A stretch of DNA of 64,000 nt from Acinetobacter dispersus (GCF_009884975.1 NZ_CP041970.1:2232001-2296000); one strand, 5' to 3'. Counted from the stretch's first letter, positions 25,894-35,177 are shown. A program made the numbers and translations. Notes: a model not told the origin generated them from the sequence alone.

Positions 25894-26463
25894 TTAGGTC
25901 TTCGGTAAAGTCACACCCGTTTGACCTTGGTATTTACCACCGCGGTCTTTATATGATGTTTCACATACTTCATCGCTTTCAAAGAACAGCATTTGTGCAA
26001 CACCTTCACCCGCATAAATACGTGCTGGTAGGTTAGTTGTATTTGAAAACTCAAGGGTAACGTGACCTTCCCACTCAGGCTCTAATGGCGTAACGTTTAC
26101 AATGATACCGCAACGTGCATAAGTTGATTTACCTAAGCAAACTGTTAGAACATTACGTGGGATGCGGAAGTATTCGATGGTACGCGCTAAAGCAAATGAG
26201 TTTGGCGGAATAATACAAACATCAGATTCGATATCGATGAAACTTTTATCATCAAAGTTTTTTGGATCAACAATCGCTGAATGAACGTTGGTAAACACCT
26301 TAAATTCGCGCGCACAACGGACATCGTAGCCATAGCTCGATACCCCATAAGAAATCAACTTTTCTCCGTTTTCATCAAAACGAACTTGATTCTCTGCATA
26401 AGGTTCAATCATGCCGTGTTTTTCGCTCATTTCACGAATCCAACGATCAGATTTTATTGCCAT
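25894..26463 (-). CDS. dcd: dCTP deaminase
   Basis: 189-residue homotrimeric enzyme converting dCTP to dUTP, the main route to dTTP in enterobacteria. Family motifs in order: [15 protein letters not shown], the nucleotide-site stretch [20 protein letters not shown] with the catalytic Glu in [16 protein letters not shown], and [12 protein letters not shown]. The C-terminal tail [15 protein letters not shown] closes over the active site in homologues. Length matches the family (about 190). It is monocistronic here with its own terminator. Confidence 0.96.
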   Translation of the reverse strand: MAIKSDRWIREMSEKHGMIEPYAENQVRFDENGEKLISYGVSSYGYDVRCAREFKVFTNVHSAIVDPKNFDDKSFIDIESDVCIIPPNSFALARTIEYFRIPRNVLTVCLGKSTYARCGIIVNVTPLEPEWEGHVTLEFSNTTNLPARIYAGEGVAQMLFFESDEVCETSYKDRGGKYQGQTGVTLPKT

Positions 26464-26569
26464 GACTTTTTATCCATAGACGAAGTTAATAATTGGCGAG
26501 TACTTTAACGTAAAATGGTATCAATGAAAACAACAGCACTATCCTGTTATGTGGATAACACTGTCAAAG

Positions 26570-27163
26570 TTATAAATTGATCAATGCTGAATAGCTAATT
26601 GGAATGGCAAAAGCCATAAGCACTACAGATGCAGTACGCTGTAATTTTGATTGAGACAACCATGCAACTTTATTCGTTGCTAACATTGCACCAACTGAAA
26701 TCCAGAATAATGCAATTGGTAAAATCAAGCCGACAAAAGTACTCATATGTGCAATATAAATCTCTTGGCTTTTCCATGCTGCAACAGGAAATATCGCTGA
26801 AGCAAATAACAATGCTTTAGGATTAAGCAAGGTCGCACATAACAACTCTCTAGGCCGAATGGTCGGTTGATTTAAAGCCACTTCTTGGTTCGCAGTGCGC
26901 CATAATTTAATCGCAAGAAAGACGATATAACCCGCACTTAATAATTTCAGAAAAATTGGTAAAGCTGGCAAAGTCGCTGAGACTTTACCAATTAGCATTC
27001 CCCACGCAGTAATCGCAATGATATAGCCAACTGCTTCAGCAGGAATCAATAGTAAAGACTTGCGCAATCCAACCTGAATACCAGAAGATGCCAATAAGGT
27101 ATTGGTTGGGCCTGGAGTCAATAGAATGGTAATGACTAAACCAATAAAGAACCATGAAATCAT
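26570..27163 (-). CDS. LysE family translocator
   Basis: 197-residue inner-membrane exporter with about six hydrophobic helices. The N-terminal TPGPTNTLLASSGIQVGLRK is the LysE/RhtB signature (GPG/NPG loop). Substrates in the family are amino acids such as lysine, threonine or homoserine lactones; the one here cannot be predicted. A second, only distantly similar LysE family gene lies at 40244-40867. The 316-bp gap to the divergent DUF2062 gene (27164-27479) is AT-rich, and I see no gene or convincing operator in it. Confidence 0.85.
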   Translation of the reverse strand: MISWFFIGLVITILLTPGPTNTLLASSGIQVGLRKSLLLIPAEAVGYIIAITAWGMLIGKVSATLPALPIFLKLLSAGYIVFLAIKLWRTANQEVALNQPTIRPRELLCATLLNPKALLFASAIFPVAAWKSQEIYIAHMSTFVGLILPIALFWISVGAMLATNKVAWLSQSKLQRTASVVLMAFAIPISYSALINL

Positions 27164-27479
27164 TGAATGACCTCACTAGAAGATAATTTCAGATTAATCC
27201 AATTCACAAGCCATAGCAAAAAATTAACTGTAAACAGTTATGACTAAATGCAGCTTAAGCAACTGTTTTATATTTATTTTATTAAATTCAAGCCTACTCT
27301 ACTCAGCAGTCACCGCATAAAAGGCGTCTATTTAAAATACAATAAATGTAACCTATTCGTCTTGGGCTTATTTTTAGTGCAATAATGTCTGACGCTATTT
27401 TAAGTTTTCACTAAGTAAATCGTGTTATTTTCTATACAATTTCCTGTTTATCTGTCCTATTGGGTCTATTTCCGCGTTT

Positions 27480-28037
27480 ATGCCTAAGCAATTCTTTCAC
27501 AAGTGGCTGCCTTCATCAGAGAAAGTCGCGAGCCTAAAGCTGATGAAAATTTTTGGTGATCGCGCCTTAAATCCATTGCTTTGGTATGTGAATCGTCGCT
27601 CGATTGCAAAAGCCATGTTTATAGGCACCTTTTGGGGGATTTTACCTGTCCCCTTTCATAGTCTGTTTATTATTCTGACCGTATTATTTTTTGAAGTAAA
27701 TTTACCAATTGGCTTATGTATGGCATGGTTGACCAATCCGTTTACCGTGGTACCAATTCTGTATTTAGGCTTTTGGTTTGGGACAAAAATTTATCACGTC
27801 AATATGATTAATAAAGAAATGCTACTTGGCGTTCTACATCAAATTTTAAACTGGATTAAGAACTTTGGGCATGGGCATATTGATTTTAGTTTAGCCAAGA
27901 TATTGGTTTCTGGACTCGTTATTGAAGCAATTTTATTTGCTGTTATTTTCTATCTAAGCACACATCTACTCTGGCGTTGGGTCGTCATCAGAAGTTGGAA
28001 AAATCGTTATAAAAATAAAAAAGAAGAAACCATCTAA
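27480..28037 (+). CDS. DUF2062 domain membrane protein
   Basis: 185 residues. The DUF2062 core is clear: a basic N-terminus, then SIAKAMFIGTFWGILPVPFH, FFEVNLPIGLCMAWLTNPFT and VVPILYLGFWFGTKIY, three hydrophobic helices with conserved Pro/Asn. A fourth helix lies near the C-terminus, ahead of a Lys-rich tail. The family's biochemical role is not established. The 3' end includes an imperfect GAAGAAA...TTTCTTC inverted repeat that spans the stop codon and may serve as a terminator against the convergent gene. Confidence 0.8.
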   Translation: MPKQFFHKWLPSSEKVASLKLMKIFGDRALNPLLWYVNRRSIAKAMFIGTFWGILPVPFHSLFIILTVLFFEVNLPIGLCMAWLTNPFTVVPILYLGFWFGTKIYHVNMINKEMLLGVLHQILNWIKNFGHGHIDFSLAKILVSGLVIEAILFAVIFYLSTHLLWRWVVIRSWKNRYKNKKEETI

Positions 28038-28061
28038 ATGATTTCTTCTCAATAACATTAA

Positions 28062-28937
28062 TTATTTAGTTTCTGCTTTTGCTTTCATATATTGCTCAGC
28101 AACCTCAAGTGCATAGTCCTGACACGCTTCACCTGTCGCAGGGTTATAGGCACCATTATTGGTAATATTATTTGATAAGATACGAACCCCAAGGAATGGT
28201 ACTTTGAATTGTTGCGCAATTTGTGCAACGGATGCCGCTTCCATTTCCTCGACAGATGTTCCGTATTTAGTATGGAAAAAGTTGATACGATCGAGTTCAT
28301 TATTCCACGTGTCTGCTGAGCCGATGGTACCTTCGACCACTTGTCCTTTGCTGTAATGCACTTTAGCTTTGTAAGCCGCAACTAAAAGTTCCTTATCACC
28401 TTCAAATTTACGAATTGCAATCGGTTCTGGATCAGATTCATCCTCTGGCAACACATCGAACGCCTCATTCCATTCCAACGCATTTGAACCACCACCAATC
28501 GGTTTATTTGGCGTTTTAAATGCCCCAATATTGGTAGTGTATTTGCCTAACACAATATCAAATACCTTTAGGTCTGGATCATGTCCACCTGAAGTTCCCT
28601 GATTGATAATCGCAATCGGCTGATAATGCTGAATAGCAATGGCTGTCGCTGCGGCAGAATTACTCATACCCATACGTGTTTTAGAGATCACCATTGGATA
28701 ACCTTTATAGGTACCTTTCCAAAATTCCCAACCACCAATGATTTCGTAGCTCGCATTATCTAATTTTGAGGCCATTCTTTTTGATTCAACAGGTAATGCA
28801 CCTTGGATCACAATCGGCTGTAATTTCGCTTGTTCTTGAGGTTGAGTCGAATTTGAATTGCCGTCACCATTACATGCACCTAAAAATAGAGCCGTACATA
28901 CACTGGCAATACCGATAAAATATTTAACTTGCATCAT
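28062..28937 (-). CDS. Nucleoside-phosphorylase-superfamily lipoprotein (MTA/SAH nucleosidase-like)
   Basis: About 291 residues from the ATG at 28937, which is preceded by AGG; a longer reading frame upstream would bury the signal peptide. The N-terminus MMQVKYFIGIASVCTALFLG ends in the lipobox LGAC, so the protein should be lipid-anchored. The body has PNP/UDP superfamily features: VISKTRMGMSNSAAATAIAI, INQGTSGGHDPDLKVFDIVL and the purine-site EEMEAASVAQ. Where E. coli MTA/SAH nucleosidase has its catalytic Asp (SD near the C-terminus), this protein reads VRILSNNITNN, with Asn. An envelope location is unusual for this enzyme class; the substrate is uncertain. Confidence 0.75.
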   Translation of the reverse strand: MMQVKYFIGIASVCTALFLGACNGDGNSNSTQPQEQAKLQPIVIQGALPVESKRMASKLDNASYEIIGGWEFWKGTYKGYPMVISKTRMGMSNSAAATAIAIQHYQPIAIINQGTSGGHDPDLKVFDIVLGKYTTNIGAFKTPNKPIGGGSNALEWNEAFDVLPEDESDPEPIAIRKFEGDKELLVAAYKAKVHYSKGQVVEGTIGSADTWNNELDRINFFHTKYGTSVEEMEAASVAQIAQQFKVPFLGVRILSNNITNNGAYNPATGEACQDYALEVAEQYMKAKAETK

Positions 28938-29045
28938 TAACCTGTCTAAAAAAGAAACCCTATACAAAGCAAGTAACGTACCTACTTTGCTGTTAAGGTG
29001 AGTTTTGAAATGGCCTAAATAAAAAGTGATTTGCTTTAGAAAGCA

Positions 29046-29073
29046 AAAACCCAACATCAGCATGTTGGGTTTT
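29046..29073 (-). terminator. Terminator of apbC/mrp
   Basis: A 12-bp perfect stem, AAAACCCAACAT-CAGC-ATGTTGGGTTTT, lies nine bases beyond the apbC stop codon. Confidence 0.9.
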
Positions 29074-29081
29074 CTGTGTAC

Positions 29082-30311
29082 TTAAAAAATACGCTTATCG
29101 TCTTTCTGGCGTTTTGGTAATTTATCCATTTGTTGCAACACGGCTTGTGCAATATTGAGATAACTGTCTGCGGCTGCATCTTTTGCGATCACACTTGGTG
29201 TGCCTTGATCTGCATGCTCACGAATTTTGGCATCTAAAGGTAAATGACCGAGTAAAGGAATATGATATTGCTCAGACAACTGATCACCTCCACCTGTACC
29301 AAAGATTTGCTCTTCATGACCGCAATTAGAGCAAATATGGGTCGACATATTTTCAATCACACCAAGTACAGGAATATTTACCTTATTAAATAGTTCGATC
29401 CCTTTGGTTGCATCCATCAACGCCACATTTTGTGGGGTGGTCACAATCACTGCACCCGTTACAGGAATACGTTGTGCCAAAGTCAGCTGAATATCACCTG
29501 TGCCTGGTGGCATATCAATCACCAACACATCTAAATCAGGCCATAAAGTCTGATTGAACAATTGCATCAACGCACCTGTCGCCTTTGGGCCACGCCAAGC
29601 CACGGGTGTATTGTGCGCACCAATTAAATGTCCAATCGACAGCACCGCCATGCCATAAGCATCTAAAGGTACGAAGTGTTCATTTTCGATCTGCGGGGTT
29701 CTGCCTGCATTGCCCAACATTGTTGGGATACTTGGACCATAGATATCTGCATCCAAAACACCAACTTTTAAACCGAGTTGTTGTAACGCGAGTGCAAGGT
29801 TGACCGTCGTGGTTGATTTACCTACCCCGCCTTTACCAGAAGAAACCAGAATCACATTTTGGATGCGTGGATGTGCCGCTACATCGCGTTGTTGTGGTGC
29901 CGCTTTTTGGATTGGTGGATTATTCGGATCAACTTCCGCTTTAGGTGAAGCATCCATCACAGGAGGTAAATTCCTATTTTCTGCTTTTGGCTTTGATGAA
30001 CAGCTATGTCCCGCTTCACCATGCGCTGCATGTTTTTGTTGGATAATATGTAAGTTTAATTCTTGGATACCGCATTTTTCTAAAGCTTCTGCCAACTCAT
30101 CATGAATCTGCTGTAAATGGTCCTTTTCTTGAGGAAAGGTATTCACTGTGAGTTGTAAAATACGGCCTTGTACATTCACTTGACTAATACGATCTTTCAG
30201 ACTGTTTTCAGAATGCGGCAATATATAATTTTGTAGAACTGTTTGAATCTCGTCTTCCTTCACTTCTTGCGCTGGTGAAAAAACAGATTTTAAGGAAGAA
30301 AGCCACGACAT
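29082..30311 (-). CDS. apbC: Iron-sulfur cluster carrier protein ApbC/Mrp
   Basis: 409-residue P-loop ATPase that carries Fe-S clusters to target apoproteins. It has an N-terminal MIP18/DUF59-like domain (residues 1-90), a linker rich in His, Pro and Lys (QQKHAAHGEAGHSCSSK), then the deviant Walker A VSSGKGGVGKSTTTVNLALA, DADIYGPSIP, VIDMPPGTGD and the cluster-binding CSNCGHE (CxxC) near the C-terminus. The His/Cys-rich linker is longer than in E. coli Mrp. In E. coli mrp is adjacent and divergent to metG; here about 4.9 kb lies between them. Confidence 0.94.
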   Translation of the reverse strand: MSWLSSLKSVFSPAQEVKEDEIQTVLQNYILPHSENSLKDRISQVNVQGRILQLTVNTFPQEKDHLQQIHDELAEALEKCGIQELNLHIIQQKHAAHGEAGHSCSSKPKAENRNLPPVMDASPKAEVDPNNPPIQKAAPQQRDVAAHPRIQNVILVSSGKGGVGKSTTTVNLALALQQLGLKVGVLDADIYGPSIPTMLGNAGRTPQIENEHFVPLDAYGMAVLSIGHLIGAHNTPVAWRGPKATGALMQLFNQTLWPDLDVLVIDMPPGTGDIQLTLAQRIPVTGAVIVTTPQNVALMDATKGIELFNKVNIPVLGVIENMSTHICSNCGHEEQIFGTGGGDQLSEQYHIPLLGHLPLDAKIREHADQGTPSVIAKDAAADSYLNIAQAVLQQMDKLPKRQKDDKRIF

Positions 30312-30468
30312 TTTGTTTACTCCAAAAACAGTTCAACAATCACTGAGTTTGGCTAGTTTAGCAGTATTGAAGAATTGACGCTCATATCAAAGCAGATAAT
30401 TGCTCATTTTTTATAGCAACTTTTCTTCTCTAGATATGAGCATCCATTATTTAGCATTGATACAAAGC

Positions 30469-30918
30469 TTAGCCTTTGAATTTATTGATGGTATCTGTTG
30501 CTGCTTTCTTTAAATCATCCAACTTATGACTTGCTTGAGCTTTCAAATCATCAAACTTTGCAGCAGCTTCATCTTTTAGTTCAGATGCTTTTGCTTTGGC
30601 ATCATCTAACTTATGACTAGCCTCTTCTTTGAAGTGGTCAAATTTATCTTGAACCGCGTGTTGGGTATCTTCAAGTTTGGCTTTGAGATCATCTACTTTA
30701 TTCGAAACTGCTTCTTTACCTTCAGCATTTTGCTCAGAGACATCTTTCTTTAAATCATCAAGGGCTTTTTCGCCTTTTAACTTAAGCTCCTCGGCGGAGT
30801 GTTTTAAGTCATCAACTGCTTTTTCACCTTGTAGCTGAGCTTCTTTTGCTTTGTATTTTAAGTCATTACCCAATTCTGCTGCTTGGTCTTTTAATTCATC
30901 AAGTTTTTCGTTTGTCAT
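30469..30918 (-). CDS. Hydrophilin/LEA-like amphipathic repeat protein
   Basis: 149 residues with almost no hydrophobic core. It consists of imperfect repeats of the type KLDDAKAKASELKDEAAAKF and LKDQAAELGNDLKYKAKEAQ, rich in Lys, Asp, Glu and Ala and with no Cys, Pro or Trp. This is the look of group-3 LEA proteins and bacterial hydrophilins, which are disordered in solution and can form helices on drying. Proteins of this sort promote desiccation tolerance in Acinetobacter baumannii. Strong GAGGAAA site before the ATG. A coiled-coil or membrane-associated apolipoprotein-like role is an alternative. Confidence 0.7.
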   Translation of the reverse strand: MTNEKLDELKDQAAELGNDLKYKAKEAQLQGEKAVDDLKHSAEELKLKGEKALDDLKKDVSEQNAEGKEAVSNKVDDLKAKLEDTQHAVQDKFDHFKEEASHKLDDAKAKASELKDEAAAKFDDLKAQASHKLDDLKKAATDTINKFKG

Positions 30919-31081
30919 GGTATTTCCTCACTATAGGTAAAAAACATATTGCTTGGAGCAGTCTTATTTATACCGTGTTTGAGGGCTTTTTTTGTGCATC
31001 GCTGCAAATTGAAACAAATGGGATACAGGAAGATTCAAATATTTTATCTTTACAGGCAAATGGAATTGCAATCACACAAAT

Positions 31082-31100
31082 GATAATAATAATCATTTAT
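31082..31100 (+). promoter_or_regulatory. Fur box upstream of the first TonB-dependent receptor
   Basis: GATAATAATAATCATTTAT matches 15 of 19 bases of the classical Fur consensus. It lies 71 bp upstream of the receptor start, within AT-rich DNA, so iron-repressed expression is likely. Confidence 0.7.
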
Positions 31101-31171
31101 AATAAAATTAAAAGCGTATTTGCTCCCCTAAACAAGTAAATATTTTTCTATTACTTATTTAAACAATATTC

Positions 31172-33382
31172 ATGGTGATCAAGTTGTTAAGAACAAATAA
31201 ATTATTAACTCTTAAAAAAAGTATCTTGAGTACTCAGTTATCGTTATTCATGCACAGTAGCCTGCTTGCCTCATCTACACTTGTGAGCACCTCTCTTTTT
31301 GCTGAAGAAGTCGGCTCTATAAATCGGCTTTCACCAATCAAAGTTACGGCATCAGAGCATAGCCAAGGCAGTGCCGAGCAAGGATATAAAGAGGATACGG
31401 TATCTCAATTAGGACTTTGGCAAGGTCGGTCTTTGCAACAACTCCCATATTCAATACAAGTCTTTTCCGAAGAGTTAATTAAAAATGTACAGGCAACATC
31501 TAGTCCAGATGAAATTTACCGGCTCAACCCCACCAGCCAATTAAGCCGCTCTCAGTATGAGAATGATCAACCCGTTACCTATACCCGAGGTTTTCGCGTA
31601 TCAAATGCCTATCGAGATGGCATGGAAGGTGATCAATATGGACACGGTACCACCACTGAGGACGCGCAAAAAATAGAAGTACTGAATGGATTATCAGGCT
31701 TTTTATATGGTCCAGGGAATGTTGGAGGCCTGATTAACTATGTCACAAAGCGTTCAACAGAGAGCAGATTGAATGAAATCAGTTTGGCAAGTTTAGGTGG
31801 AAAAAGCTGGTACACATATGGTGATTTTGGTGGAAAATTTGATGAAGCTGGAAAATTTGGCTACAGACTCAATCTGGCAAAACAAGGTGGTGATACGGCC
31901 ATCAAACAACAAGAAGTGAAAAAAGAATTTGCAAGCCTTGCACTGGATTGGCAAGCCTTAGACACCTTACTGATTCAAGTTGATGCGATGCAAAGAGATT
32001 ATGAAATCAATGGTGGAGCTGCGAATTGGAACTTCGCTAAGGGGATTGAACGGCTGCCAGCACATCAACTGCAAAATAATATTTCTTGGAGCGTCCCTTG
32101 GAGCAACAATTATTATCATTCTGAGCGTTATGGTGCTCATTTAAAGTGGAACCCTACTCAGAATATTACAATAAGAAGTTCATATTTAGATAGTTATAGT
32201 CGAAGAGGTACACAACTCACCACCAATACAGTGACCTCAGAAAATACCTATGACCAAGCTGTTTCAAGAATATATGCCGCTGGTCAAGATCGAATGACCA
32301 GTGAACAACTGGATAAACGTTGGGCCACTTATCTCGATTTTAACTTTGATACAGGACCACTTAAACACAAACTTACGACGGGTTTTCAGATGAGTGATAC
32401 TCGACAAAAGCGTTATCCAAGAGAAGCTAAAGAAGTTGTCTTTAAGAATTTAGATCTAAGTTCTCCGACTGCTATGCCAAAGCCAATTGGACAACAAGTT
32501 GATCGAGGTGAAATTCAAACACGTTCTCATAGTCAAAGTAAAAGTTGGCTTATTGGTGATGACATCACTCTCGATGACCAATGGTCAATACTTTTAGGTG
32601 CGGCATATGTCAACATTATTAATAAAATGGGATCAGGTTATGATGAATCAAAAATATCGCCCAATTTATCTATCTTGTATCGTCCCGTACCTGCTTTAAC
32701 CACTTATCTGACTTATATCGAATCTCTGGAAGCAGGTGGTATCGCAGCTGATGAGTATCGTGGTGTAGCAGTCACAAATGCAGGTGATATCTTTGGGCCA
32801 CTGAAAAGCCAACAAATTGAATTAGGTGCGAAACTCAGTCTGGGCGATCTGCTGTTCACGACCGCCTTATTTAAAATTGATAAAGGCCTACAATACTATG
32901 ATGTCAGTATGCCAACAGCACCCAAATTCGTTCAGGATGGCAGACAAGAGCATAAAGGGGTTGAATTTACCGCAATCGGAAAAGCAACCGACCATCTTAC
33001 TATTCTGGGTGGATTTACCCTGTTAGATCCTGAAATCAAGAAACAGAAACAAAACCCACTTCTTGAAGGTAAACGCCCACCTTTAGTGGCACAGCAAATG
33101 TTTAAACTTTACTCAGAATATACGATTCCGAACTTTGAATCTCTGAGTGTTTCTGCAGGTTTTAACCACACTGCCAAAAGTTATGCAAATGCTGAAAATA
33201 CAGATAAGCTTCCTGCTTATACGCTTTTCAATATAGGCTCTCGCTATCAATTTAATTTAAAAGATAATCCTTTGACACTTCGATTAAACGTTAACAATCT
33301 ATTCAATAAACATTACTGGGCCAATGAATCTATTTTAGGGGACCCTAGAACAGTCGTTGTCTCGGGTAGCATTAAATTTTAG
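31172..33382 (+). CDS. TonB-dependent siderophore receptor
   Basis: 736-residue outer-membrane receptor. An extended signal region ends around STSLFAEEVG. A TonB-box-like segment (LSPIKVTASE) comes next, then the plug domain with LPYSIQVFSEELIKN, YTRGFRVSNAYRDGMEGDQY and VLNGLSGFLYGPGNVGGLIN, and a 22-strand barrel ending in VVVSGSIKF with the terminal Phe required by the BAM machinery. The late block LRLNVNNLFNKHYWANESIL is typical of TonB-dependent siderophore receptors. The ligand is not identifiable. It is monocistronic, with a Fur box upstream, and no biosynthetic or ABC genes are adjacent. Confidence 0.9.
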   Translation: MVIKLLRTNKLLTLKKSILSTQLSLFMHSSLLASSTLVSTSLFAEEVGSINRLSPIKVTASEHSQGSAEQGYKEDTVSQLGLWQGRSLQQLPYSIQVFSEELIKNVQATSSPDEIYRLNPTSQLSRSQYENDQPVTYTRGFRVSNAYRDGMEGDQYGHGTTTEDAQKIEVLNGLSGFLYGPGNVGGLINYVTKRSTESRLNEISLASLGGKSWYTYGDFGGKFDEAGKFGYRLNLAKQGGDTAIKQQEVKKEFASLALDWQALDTLLIQVDAMQRDYEINGGAANWNFAKGIERLPAHQLQNNISWSVPWSNNYYHSERYGAHLKWNPTQNITIRSSYLDSYSRRGTQLTTNTVTSENTYDQAVSRIYAAGQDRMTSEQLDKRWATYLDFNFDTGPLKHKLTTGFQMSDTRQKRYPREAKEVVFKNLDLSSPTAMPKPIGQQVDRGEIQTRSHSQSKSWLIGDDITLDDQWSILLGAAYVNIINKMGSGYDESKISPNLSILYRPVPALTTYLTYIESLEAGGIAADEYRGVAVTNAGDIFGPLKSQQIELGAKLSLGDLLFTTALFKIDKGLQYYDVSMPTAPKFVQDGRQEHKGVEFTAIGKATDHLTILGGFTLLDPEIKKQKQNPLLEGKRPPLVAQQMFKLYSEYTIPNFESLSVSAGFNHTAKSYANAENTDKLPAYTLFNIGSRYQFNLKDNPLTLRLNVNNLFNKHYWANESILGDPRTVVVSGSIKF

Positions 33383-33405
33383 ATAAATGAATCGCTGGCT
33401 CCCAT

Positions 33406-33942
33406 CTAGATTTTAACGTCAGCTTTTAAAATTTCATAAAGTACATGCCAACTTAAAGGATGCTCTGTCGCTAAAGCGGGATGTTGAAAGTTAGACACTT
33501 TTTTCATGTTTAATTTTCTCATCACCGCTTGTGACTTGGTATTTTCTAATGTGGTAAATGCAACCACTTTCTCTAACTTTAATTGATCAAAAGCAAATGC
33601 AAGCGCGGCTTGAGCAGCTTCTGGCGCATAGCCCTGCCCCCAATGGGCTTGATCGAGTCGCCATCCGATTTCCACACAAGGTGAAAAAGCAAATTGTGTC
33701 GGTTGATCATGCAAACCAACAAAACCAATAAACTGATGATTGTGCTTTAACTCAACCGCCCATAAGCCCCAGCCTTGTGTTTCAATAATCGATTTCATTT
33801 TATCGATCATGGCATCGCTTTCCGTTCGAGTCAGGAGTTTAGGGAAATATTCCATGACCTGTGGATTGGTACTCATCGCGGCAAAGGATGCATAGTCCTC
33901 TGCTTGCCATTGTCTTAAACGCAGTCGAGCTGTTTCGATCAT
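33406..33942 (-). CDS. GNAT-family N-acetyltransferase (RimJ/RimL type)
   Basis: About 178 residues starting at ATG 33942 (MIETARLRLRQWQAEDYASF), which is the normal beginning for this family; an upstream extension is unlikely. Motifs: FIGFVGLHDQ, EIGWRLDQAHWGQGYAPEAA (acetyl-CoA pyrophosphate loop, Q-x-x-G-x-A type) and TTLENTKSQAVMRKLNMKKV. Such enzymes acetylate N-termini or small amines; the substrate is unknown. It converges with the TonB-receptor gene, with only 23 bp between stops and no clear terminator. Confidence 0.87.
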   Translation of the reverse strand: MIETARLRLRQWQAEDYASFAAMSTNPQVMEYFPKLLTRTESDAMIDKMKSIIETQGWGLWAVELKHNHQFIGFVGLHDQPTQFAFSPCVEIGWRLDQAHWGQGYAPEAAQAALAFAFDQLKLEKVVAFTTLENTKSQAVMRKLNMKKVSNFQHPALATEHPLSWHVLYEILKADVKI

Positions 33943-34051
33943 TTTTACAACCAATAAATTTGTATTAAAAACTATTAACAATATAAGGAGATAGTTCGGA
34001 TATACTTCCGCAATATCTCAATCATAGACCTCGTTGTCAGAATTACCTAAT

Positions 34052-34549
34052 ATGAATGAAAATGAACTTTTAGAAATTCAGCAGGAACTTCAAGCCCAAG
34101 AAAAACGTTTGAAGTATATTCTTTCAAGTAAAAGAAGAATCCAGAACATGATTCTTTCGTTTGAAAAGGATCTTGCTGAACAGTTAATTCCAGTTATTGA
34201 TCAGCAAAGTGACGATAAAGCACCTGTTGAAAGTAGTTTGGCACTGACCATTTGCTGGAAATTTTCTAAAGCTGAATTTCCTAAAACCGAACATTGGTGC
34301 AGTGAACTCAGTATTACTGAGCTTGAGTTCAAAGATGAATTTACGGTGGCACTAAAAGCACAAGCGTGGTTAGGAACTTTGGGCAGTGATGAACTTTGGC
34401 AGACACCAATGTTTGCTGAAATTACCCTTGATCCGAAAACGGATGGCTTAAAGAGCTATCACATTCATTTCCTATCTAAAGGAAAGATTATCTCTTTAAG
34501 AAAAAATTCAAAGCACAGTGTGACCGTTAAACAAATGCAGAGTATGTAA
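34052..34549 (+). CDS. Unassigned 165-residue protein
   Basis: No family recognised. The N-terminal 40 residues form a charged helix or coiled coil (NENELLEIQQELQAQEKRLK) followed by a basic stretch SSKRRIQN. The C-terminal part is an alternating beta-like domain (ELSITELEFKDEFTVALKAQ, MFAEITLDPKTDGLKSYHIH). There is no signal or membrane segment. ATG 34052 is preferred, but a TTG six codons upstream (34034) is open too, and neither has a good ribosome binding site. The stop codon lies inside a strong hairpin at 34539-34569. Confidence 0.6.
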   Translation: MNENELLEIQQELQAQEKRLKYILSSKRRIQNMILSFEKDLAEQLIPVIDQQSDDKAPVESSLALTICWKFSKAEFPKTEHWCSELSITELEFKDEFTVALKAQAWLGTLGSDELWQTPMFAEITLDPKTDGLKSYHIHFLSKGKIISLRKNSKHSVTVKQMQSM

Positions 34550-34569
34550 TCCTTCGGGATGCATACTCT
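34539..34569. other. Hairpin with UUCG loop spanning the stop codon
   Basis: AGAGTATG (34539-34546) pairs perfectly with CATACTCT (34562-34569), and inside it ATCC-TTCG-GGAT forms a second stem separated by a small asymmetric internal loop. There is no T run after it on either strand, so it looks more like a 3'-end stabilising or Rho-assisted structure than a classical terminator. Confidence 0.6.
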
Positions 34570-34575
34570 CCTCCT

Positions 34576-35043
34576 CTAGATCCTCTCAAATTGATTTAAA
34601 TCGCCATACTTCTTTTTGCACATCAACACATAACAACTATTGGCACTGACACAGCCCAGTGCAAGCACAGGCAAAACAGCAAGAAAAATTAAAAGACTCA
34701 TGGCCAAGGTTTCAAAATCGAAGCCATTGACCTGATCTTCAAACAAAATCATCAGCACTAAGCACATCCATCCCGTAAAAAAGACCAAACTGACTTTTAA
34801 AAACTGCACCAAATCAAAAATTTTGCTGGGTAATTTCAATATTGATAAAACAATGATGTAAAAGATAAAAGCAAGAACAATCAGAAATGGTGTGAGATAT
34901 AGCATCACTTGCATCGCGTTGCTGACCACATGCAATAAATGGTTTTGTTGAAAGTTTAAGAACAAACAATACGGAATCACAAAACTAAAAACCGATGCCA
35001 CACTTGCACACATAGATGCACAGAGCAAATGCCAAGACCTCAT
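34576..35043 (-). CDS. Unassigned four-helix membrane protein
   Basis: 155 residues with four predicted transmembrane segments, around ASVASVFSFVIPYCLFL, MLYLTPFLIVLAFIFYIIVL, VSLVFFTGWMCLVLMILFE and MSLLIFLAVLPVLALGCVSA. A short charged C-terminus (CKKKYGDLNQFERI) follows. No known family is recognised. The ATG at 35043 has a good AAAGGAAA site. It faces the unassigned gene at 34052 across a 26-bp gap and is divergent from metG. Confidence 0.65.
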   Translation of the reverse strand: MRSWHLLCASMCASVASVFSFVIPYCLFLNFQQNHLLHVVSNAMQVMLYLTPFLIVLAFIFYIIVLSILKLPSKIFDLVQFLKVSLVFFTGWMCLVLMILFEDQVNGFDFETLAMSLLIFLAVLPVLALGCVSANSCYVLMCKKKYGDLNQFERI

Positions 35044-35177
35044 TGTTATTTCCTTTCTTTATTGACCATGTAGCCATTATCGATAAAGGAAATGTGTTTT
35101 GATTGAAGTACAAGTGAAGCTTTAATGAAGTGCAAGAAGAACTAAAAACGAGGCTTGAAAAGATTTCACCGAATCCC

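Noticed and set aside
28938..29063. 42-codon extension ahead of the nucleosidase-like lipoprotein
   Set aside because: It would bury the clear lipoprotein signal peptide inside the protein; ATG 28937 has a ribosome binding site.
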